Shown: positions 57,685 through 64,000 of the stretch, one piece after another
Numbering within the stretch: the first letter of the stretch is position 1
How the letters are laid out: each line of letters begins with the position of its first letter
NCBI RefSeq assembly: GCF_021491355.1
Contig: NZ_JAKENF010000001.1
Span: 744,001-808,000 of the forward strand
Reading direction: 5' to 3'
DNA: 64,000 nucleotides
Source of the DNA: Alitabrizicola rongguiensis
GTDB lineage: Bacteria; Pseudomonadota; Alphaproteobacteria; Rhodobacterales; Rhodobacteraceae
Notes under the pieces: generated by a model
The model's database searches: none
Seen by the model: only the letters and a program-made list of their open reading frames with translations
What the model was told of the DNA's origin: nothing
Translations under genes and position numbers: made by a program

Positions 57685-59073
57685 TCAAAGGCGGAAGCGC
57701 AGGCTCATCATCTGGCCGGACCGCAGCAGGTCGATCCGCCAGCGTGATGTCTGATCTTCCGCCATTTGCTCGACATCGGAGGTGGTGGCGATCTCATGCC
57801 CGTTGATGGCCTTGATGATATCGCCCTGCTCCAGTCCGGCCCGCTCGGCGATGTCATCGACCGAAGCGGCCACGACACCTTCGACATCGAGCGGCAGGCC
57901 AAGCTCATCGGCCACCGCAGGGTTGATCCTCGCGACTGTCAGGCCGCGCAGCGGGCTGTTCATTGTGATGGTGCGCGTATCGCGCGAGGGAGTGTCAGGC
58001 GGCGCGATCAGCTGGATCGAGGCCGTGTTCTGCTTGGCGTCATGCAGATAGACGACAGAAGCGGTCGAGCCGATCCCGGTGGTGGTTAGCCGGAACAGCA
58101 TCTCTTCCGGCGAATTCACCGCGACACCGCCAACCGAAAGCACGATATCGCCCGCCCTCAGCCCCGCCGCGGCCAGCGGGCTGTCGGGATGGAGAGAGAT
58201 CAGGGCGACGCCTTCGGGGCGGTCCAATCCCATCGCCTCGGCCATGCTGTCATCGACCGCCTGACCGGCCACACCAGCCCAGGGGCGCTGGAAACGGGCA
58301 GCCCCGGATTGGGCCTGCTCGACGAAATGCTTCACGAGATTGGAGGGAATGGCGAAACCGATGCCGAGCGATCCGCCTGTCTTTGAAATGATCGCGGTAT
58401 TTATTCCGACGAGACGCCCCTGGATATCGACCAGGGCACCGCCAGAGTTGCCGGGATTGATTGCAGCGTCGGTCTGGATGAACAACCCGTGCCCGTCGCC
58501 CACCGAGGGCATCGACCGCGCGAGACCAGAAACGATCCCGGAGGAAACGGTCTGCCCCACGCCGAACGGATCGCCGATCGCCAGCACAAGATCCCCCACC
58601 TGTAGCTCGTCACTGTCCCGGATGGGCAGCGCCTGCAGGCCGGTGGCGTCTTCCAGCTTCAGCACCGCAAGGTCGCTTTCCTTGTCGGCAAGCAGAACCT
58701 TGGCGTCGAACTCCCGGCGATCGTTCAGGACCACCCGGATCTCGCTCGCATCTCCGACCACGTGGTAGTTAGAGACGACCAGCCCGTCGGCCGCCACGAT
58801 CACCCCCGAACCGAGCGAGTGCTGCACACGGGGCGTCGCTGGCGCAAAATCGCGAAAAAACTGCGAGAAGAACGAGTCGTCCACAAAGGGGCTTTGCCGA
58901 TCCTCGACGATACGCGTCGTGTAGATGTTAACCACCGCCGGAGCCGCCGAGCGAACGACGGGGGCAAAGCTGAGGTCCATCTGCATCTGGCTTTGCGGAA
59001 CAGCGGTTTCGGCGAGGACCGGAGAGGCGAGCAGCAGAAGGGCAAGGGAGGCGCGGATGAGGCGGGGTGGCAT
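57685..59073 (-). CDS. DegP/HtrA-type periplasmic serine protease
   Basis: This 462-residue protein starts at the ATG at 59073 behind AAGGAG. The signal peptide ends near residue 21 (SPVLAETA). The catalytic triad is visible: His in VVSNYHVVG near 100, Asp in KESDLAVL near 130, Ser in INPGNSGGALV near 205. Two PDZ domains follow (HPDSPLAAAGLRAGDIVLSV and RAGLEQGDIIKAINGHEI). It degrades or refolds damaged envelope proteins. It lies downstream of the ribosomal operon, separated by a terminator, and is convergent with the moc-like unit by 4 bp. Confidence 0.93.
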   Translation of the reverse strand: MPPRLIRASLALLLLASPVLAETAVPQSQMQMDLSFAPVVRSAAPAVVNIYTTRIVEDRQSPFVDDSFFSQFFRDFAPATPRVQHSLGSGVIVAADGLVVSNYHVVGDASEIRVVLNDRREFDAKVLLADKESDLAVLKLEDATGLQALPIRDSDELQVGDLVLAIGDPFGVGQTVSSGIVSGLARSMPSVGDGHGLFIQTDAAINPGNSGGALVDIQGRLVGINTAIISKTGGSLGIGFAIPSNLVKHFVEQAQSGAARFQRPWAGVAGQAVDDSMAEAMGLDRPEGVALISLHPDSPLAAAGLRAGDIVLSVGGVAVNSPEEMLFRLTTTGIGSTASVVYLHDAKQNTASIQLIAPPDTPSRDTRTITMNSPLRGLTVARINPAVADELGLPLDVEGVVAASVDDIAERAGLEQGDIIKAINGHEIATTSDVEQMAEDQTSRWRIDLLRSGQMMSLRFRL

Positions 59074-59149
59074 GGCGGACTCCTTGACGCAATTGCGCTG
59101 AAGGTATGTGCCGAGCCGGCCGGACCCGCAAGGAGGGCACGCAGATGTG

Positions 59150-59174
59150 AAAAGGCCCGCCACTGGGGCGGGCC
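59150..59174 (-). terminator. Terminator of the ribosomal alpha operon
   Basis: On the minus strand GGCCCGCC-CCAGT-GGCGGGCC is followed by TTTT, 26 bp after the rplQ stop. Confidence 0.8.
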
Positions 59175-59199
59175 GTAGTCTGCCGGGATGTGCCGTGGC

Positions 59200-59619
59200 T
59201 TACGCCTCGGCAGCTTCCTCGGCGGCGGTGCGGGCCTTGTCTGCGGCCCCCTTCGCATTCGGGTCGCGGTCGACGAATTCGATGATCGCCATCGGCGCCA
59301 TGTCGCCATAGCGGAAGCCGGCCTTCAGCACGCGGACATAGCCGCCCTGACGGTTCTTGTAGCGCGGGCCAAGGATGGCAAACAGGCGCTCGACATGCTT
59401 GTCCTCTTTCAGCTGCGCGTCGGCCTGGCGGCGGGCGTGCAGGTCACCGCGCTTGGCCAGCGTGATGAGCTTTTCGACGATCGGGCGCAGTTCTTTCGCT
59501 TTCGGCAGGGTGGTCTTGATCTGCTCGTGCTCAATCAGGGCACCGGCCATGTTGGCGAACAGCGCCTTGCGGTGTTCGTGGGTACGGTTCAGACGGCGGT
59601 AGCCGCGGGCGTGACGCAT
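59200..59619 (-). CDS. rplQ: 50S ribosomal protein L17
   Basis: 139 residues beginning [20 protein letters not shown], the invariant L17 start. [24 protein letters not shown] and [27 protein letters not shown] are conserved, with a short alanine-rich tail. It is the last gene of the alpha operon, 135 bp after rpoA, and ends before a terminator. It binds 23S rRNA near the exit tunnel. Confidence 0.98.
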   Translation of the reverse strand: MRHARGYRRLNRTHEHRKALFANMAGALIEHEQIKTTLPKAKELRPIVEKLITLAKRGDLHARRQADAQLKEDKHVERLFAILGPRYKNRQGGYVRVLKAGFRYGDMAPMAIIEFVDRDPNAKGAADKARTAAEEAAEA

Positions 59620-59754
59620 GATGGTCTCCTAACGTCTCGTTTTGCTTTGTGTTGCCGGCCTGCGTGGGACCGGCGTCGTTGGGGCGGGATTGCCCAGGTG
59701 TTCCCCGCATGGGCGGGCATTGAAGGGGTGCGGAAGAACCCGCGCCCCGAAGCC

Positions 59755-60771
59755 TTAGAACTGGTCTTCGAAGCGCTTGGCGAGGTCTTCGATGTTCTCC
59801 GGCGGCCAGTCCTCGACATCCATGCCGAGGTGCAGGCCCATGCCCGAGAGGACTTCCTTGATCTCGTTGAGCGATTTGCGGCCGAAGTTCGGGGTGCGGA
59901 GCATCTCGGCTTCGGTCTTCTGGATGAGATCGCCGATATAGACGATGTTGTCGTTCTTGAGGCAGTTGGCCGAACGGACCGAAAGTTCCAGCTCGTCCAC
60001 CTTCTTGAGGAGGAGCGGGTTGAACTCCAGACCGTCTTCCACGTCGCCGCGGGTCGCCGATTCGGGCTCTTCGAAGTTGACGAAGATCGACAGCTGGTCC
60101 TGCAGGATGCGAGCGGCGTAGGCCACGGCATCATCCGGCGTCAGCGATCCGTCGGTTTCGACCTTCATCGTCAGCTTGTCGTAGTCAAGCACCTGACCTT
60201 CGCGGGTCGGCGTGACTTCGTAGCTGACCTTCTTAACCGGCGAATAGATTGCGTCGATCGGGATCAGGCCGATCGGCGCATCCTCGGGGCGGTTCTTGTC
60301 CGCCGCGACATAGCCCTTGCCGGTGTTGACCGTCAGTTCCATGAACACGTCGGCGCCGTCGTCGAGGTGGCAGATCACGTGATCCTTGTTCAGGACCTCG
60401 ATGCCGTTCGATTCCGAGATGTCGCCGGCGGTGACCACGCCCGGGCCCTTGGCCGAGATCGACAGGCGCTTCGGCCCTTCGACTTCCATCTTCAGCGACA
60501 CGCCCTTGAGGTTCAGGACGATGTCCGTGACATCCTCGCGGACGCCCGCCACCGATGAGAACTCGTGCAGGACGTTGTCGATCTGGACGGAGGTGATGGC
60601 GGCGCCCTGCAGCGACGACAGCAGCACGCGGCGCAGCGCGTTGCCAAGGGTCAGGCCGAAGCCGCGTTCCAGCGGCTCGGCAACGACCGTGGCCTGACGC
60701 GACGGATCGGCACCCGGCCGAACGTCGAGCTGCGTCGGCTTGATCAGTTCTTGCCAGTTCTTGTGGATCAT
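59755..60771 (-). CDS. rpoA: DNA-directed RNA polymerase alpha subunit
   Basis: 338 residues from the ATG at 60771; the preceding in-frame ATG codons give no family match. The N-terminal dimerisation domain contains [22 protein letters not shown]; the C-terminal DNA-contact domain has [21 protein letters not shown] and [13 protein letters not shown] near 265-310. The C-terminal extension [16 protein letters not shown] is typical for alphaproteobacteria. It lies between rpsK and rplQ, the standard order. Confidence 0.99.
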   Translation of the reverse strand: MIHKNWQELIKPTQLDVRPGADPSRQATVVAEPLERGFGLTLGNALRRVLLSSLQGAAITSVQIDNVLHEFSSVAGVREDVTDIVLNLKGVSLKMEVEGPKRLSISAKGPGVVTAGDISESNGIEVLNKDHVICHLDDGADVFMELTVNTGKGYVAADKNRPEDAPIGLIPIDAIYSPVKKVSYEVTPTREGQVLDYDKLTMKVETDGSLTPDDAVAYAARILQDQLSIFVNFEEPESATRGDVEDGLEFNPLLLKKVDELELSVRSANCLKNDNIVYIGDLIQKTEAEMLRTPNFGRKSLNEIKEVLSGMGLHLGMDVEDWPPENIEDLAKRFEDQF

Positions 60772-60885
60772 GCGTGTCGCCTCCATACCAGTCTGTCGCC
60801 CATGTCCGTAAGCGGCAGACACCCGAGGTTCAAAATGACGAATCCGGGCCGCGCGAGGGCGCGACCCGGGAAAGGTTGTCCTGCG

Positions 60886-61275
60886 TCAGACGCGGCGACG
60901 CTTCGGCGGACGGCAGCCGTTGTGGGCAATCGGCGTAACGTCGCGGATCGAGGTGATGTTGAAGCCCACGGCAGCCAGCGCACGCAGCGCCGACTCACGA
61001 CCCGAACCCGGGCCCTGGACTTCCACTTCGAGGGTGCGAACGCCGTGCTCCTGCGCCTTGCGGCCAGCATCCTCGGCAGCCATCTGGGCGGCATAGGGGG
61101 TCGACTTGCGCGAGCCCTTGAAGCCCATCGTGCCGGCCGACGACCACGAGATCGCGTTGCCCTGCACGTCCGAGATCAGGATCTTGGTGTTGTTGAACGA
61201 AGAGTTCACATGCGCAACGCCAGCGGCGATGTTCTTGCGCTCTTTCTTCTTCGCGCGGATCTTGTCACGAGCCAT
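60886..61275 (-). CDS. rpsK: 30S ribosomal protein S11
   Basis: 129 residues with [39 protein letters not shown] and the C-terminal [18 protein letters not shown], all invariant in S11. It sits in the small-subunit platform near the E site. It follows rpsM by 12 bp and precedes rpoA by about 115 bp. Confidence 0.99.
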   Translation of the reverse strand: MARDKIRAKKKERKNIAAGVAHVNSSFNNTKILISDVQGNAISWSSAGTMGFKGSRKSTPYAAQMAAEDAGRKAQEHGVRTLEVEVQGPGSGRESALRALAAVGFNITSIRDVTPIAHNGCRPPKRRRV

Positions 61276-61287
61276 TGTCCTGCCCCC

Positions 61288-61656
61288 TTACTTCTTCTTG
61301 CCGGCGATCGGCTTGGCCGGGCCCTTGCGGGTGCGGGCGTTGGTGTGGGTGCGCTGGCCGCGGACCGGGAGATTGCGGCGGTGACGCAGACCGCGGTACG
61401 AGCCGAGGTCCATCAGGCGCTTGATGTTGGTCGCGACTTCGCGGCGCAGGTCGCCTTCGACGGTGAAGTTAGCGTCGATGTATTCGCGGATCGCCAGCAC
61501 TTCGGCGTCGGTCAGGTCATTGACCCGGCGCGCGCGGTCGATGTTGTTCGCTTCGCAGATCTGCTCGGCGAAGTGCGGCCCGATGCCGTGGATGTACTGG
61601 AGCGCGATCGGAACGCGCTTGCCCGTGGGGATGTTGACGCCAGCAATACGTGCCAC
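61288..61656 (-). CDS. rpsM: 30S ribosomal protein S13
   Basis: 122 residues beginning [20 protein letters not shown], with [15 protein letters not shown] and the tail [22 protein letters not shown]. It contacts the P-site tRNA and the large subunit. A promoter-like sequence upstream (61793-61821) may start the rpsM-rpsK-rpoA-rplQ transcript independently of secY-adk. Confidence 0.99.
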   Translation of the reverse strand: MARIAGVNIPTGKRVPIALQYIHGIGPHFAEQICEANNIDRARRVNDLTDAEVLAIREYIDANFTVEGDLRREVATNIKRLMDLGSYRGLRHRRNLPVRGQRTHTNARTRKGPAKPIAGKKK

Positions 61657-61792
61657 GCGTATCTTCCTTTCGTTGCGGTTCCGTCATGCCAGAACCTTTT
61701 TTCACAACTCCGGTCCCCTGCCATTGGCCGGTCCGGATCGACTGATCCGTCTCGAACAGGTCGAAACGGACGATTCTCTTGCGAGACGCCGT

Positions 61793-61821
61793 GATCTATG
61801 GGGTTTTCACCATAGCGTCAA
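61793..61821 (-). promoter_or_regulatory. Probable promoter of rpsM-rpsK-rpoA-rplQ
   Basis: On the minus strand TTGACG (61821-61816), a 17-bp spacer and TAGATC (61798-61793), 18 bp after the adk stop. The spacer begins with and is nearly filled by an inverted repeat CTATGG-N8-CCATAG, which could form a hairpin or bind a dimer. Confidence 0.55.
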
Positions 61822-61838
61822 GGGCTGGAACGACCTGA

Positions 61839-62489
61839 TCAGGGCTTGTCAAGAACTTTCCGGATCGCGACCGAAACCTCGTCCATCTCGGCCAATCCAT
61901 CGACCGTCGCCAGCTTGCCCTTGGCATAGTAGTAGCCGATCAGGGGCGAGGTCTTCTTGTAGTATTCCATGAGCCGCTGCTTCAGCGCGTCCTCATTGTC
62001 GTCGGCTCGGCGCTTCAGGTCGGTCGAGCCGCAAACATCGCAGACGCCCCTGACTTTCGTGGGCTTCGTGACGTCGTGATAGACCTCGCCGCAGCTGCCA
62101 CAGGTGAAGCGGCCGGTGATGCGGGCAACCAGCGCCGCATCGTCGACCTGCATCTCGACGACGGCATCGAGCTTCTGGCCAAGCCTGTCCAGCAGCTGGC
62201 CAAGTGCATCGGCCTGCGGCAGCGTCCGGGGAAAGCCGTCGAAGATGAAGCCCGCGCCGTCGGAACCGGCCAGACGTTCCTCGATCAGGCCGATCACGAT
62301 TTCATCGGTGACAAGCGCACCGCGATCCATCACCTCGGCCACGCGGCGGCCCATCTCGCTGCCCGAGGATTTCGCCTCGCGCAGCATGTCACCGGTCGAC
62401 AGCTGGATCATGCCCCGTTCTTCGACCAGTCGCTTCGCCTGCGTGCCCTTGCCCGCACCCGGGGGGCCCAGAAGGATGATGTTCAGCAT
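61839..62489 (-). CDS. adk: Adenylate kinase
   Basis: 216 residues with the P-loop [16 protein letters not shown] at residue 6, [14 protein letters not shown] near 82, and a long lid domain carrying four cysteines ([11 protein letters not shown], then GVCDVCG), the zinc-binding form found in many bacteria. It converts ATP plus AMP to two ADP. It follows secY by 7 bp, as in most alphaproteobacterial spc operons. Confidence 0.98.
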   Translation of the reverse strand: MLNIILLGPPGAGKGTQAKRLVEERGMIQLSTGDMLREAKSSGSEMGRRVAEVMDRGALVTDEIVIGLIEERLAGSDGAGFIFDGFPRTLPQADALGQLLDRLGQKLDAVVEMQVDDAALVARITGRFTCGSCGEVYHDVTKPTKVRGVCDVCGSTDLKRRADDNEDALKQRLMEYYKKTSPLIGYYYAKGKLATVDGLAEMDEVSVAIRKVLDKP

Positions 62490-62496
62490 GAGGTCC

Positions 62497-63858
<1,362 letters not shown>

Positions 63859-63970
63859 GCCCAGTACTTTCTGCGCTAGCTTTGTATGAGAGCGCCGCCG
63901 TACCGTTCTCCGGTCGGCGGCGCGGGAAAACACTGCTGATGTAAGCGGGATCGCTCCCGCTCACAACCGC

Positions 63971-64000
63971 TTATTCGGCCGCAGCTGCCGCCACCTTCAG
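63971..64000 (-). CDS. rplO: 50S ribosomal protein L15, last codons only
   Basis: The final 30 bases read LKVAAAAAE plus TAA on the minus strand, in frame to the window edge. An alanine-rich tail and its position 112 bp upstream of secY fit rplO, which precedes secY in spc operons. Too short for proof by sequence alone. Confidence 0.65.
   Translation of the reverse strand: MKVAAAAAE

Overview
The window is GC-rich DNA from an alphaproteobacterium, most likely a member of the Rhodobacterales (Rhodobacter/Paracoccus group). The evidence is the conserved order rplO-secY-adk-rpsM-rpsK-rpoA-rplQ at the right end, a short sigma-54 gene, an oxidoreductase-SelD fusion next to mnmH, and dense, often overlapping operons with clear Shine-Dalgarno sites. 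The left 38 kb is accessory catabolic DNA, 38.3-48.6 kb is mixed housekeeping, 48.6-57.7 kb is a compact inositol/rhizopine-type cluster, and 59.2-64 kb is ribosomal.

Left edge (1-2464): the end of an E. coli-type L-rhamnose isomerase gene, a broken amidohydrolase remnant, a saccharopine-dehydrogenase-family gene, and about 0.8 kb without recognisable genes.

Catabolic island (2465-37814): about 25 genes for uptake and CoA-linked breakdown of an unidentified organic acid or cyclic compound. They encode two paralogous periplasmic binding proteins, one ribose-type ATPase with an unusual double permease, three cyclase-family hydrolases, several short-chain dehydrogenases, a beta-keto acid cleavage enzyme with a 3-hydroxyacyl-CoA-type dehydrogenase, an acyl-CoA ligase, a MaoC-type hydratase, three enoyl-CoA hydratases/isomerases (one fused to a dehydrogenase), a thiolase and two acyl-CoA dehydrogenases. 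There is an aminoglycoside-phosphotransferase-like kinase paired with an ACAD10/11-like dehydrogenase, the arrangement used for 4-hydroxyacyl-CoA substrates. A valine-like terminal branch (isobutyryl-CoA dehydrogenase-like, 3-hydroxyisobutyryl-CoA hydrolase, 3-hydroxyisobutyrate dehydrogenase) closes the island. A 2097-bp nearly perfect direct repeat (2465-4561 and 31224-33320) brackets most of it. Two operator families tie it together: a FadR-like palindrome ATTGTCSGACAAT at five places in four promoter regions, and GTGAT-N5-ATCAC at two promoters.

Middle (38.3-48.6 kb): tRNA with CAU anticodon, HyuA-like hydantoinase subunit, MFS transporter, sigma-54, SelD fusion and MnmH (tRNA selenouridine), ArgE, and a secreted protein.

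Inositol/rhizopine-type cluster (48.6-57.7 kb): IolG/MocA-like dehydrogenase, SDR, ABC ATPase, permease, binding protein, IolI/MocC-like isomerase and a LacI regulator on the minus strand, diverging from MocD-like di-iron oxygenase, MocE Rieske ferredoxin and a PanB-like protein. A DegP-type protease precedes the ribosomal/alpha operon genes on the minus strand.
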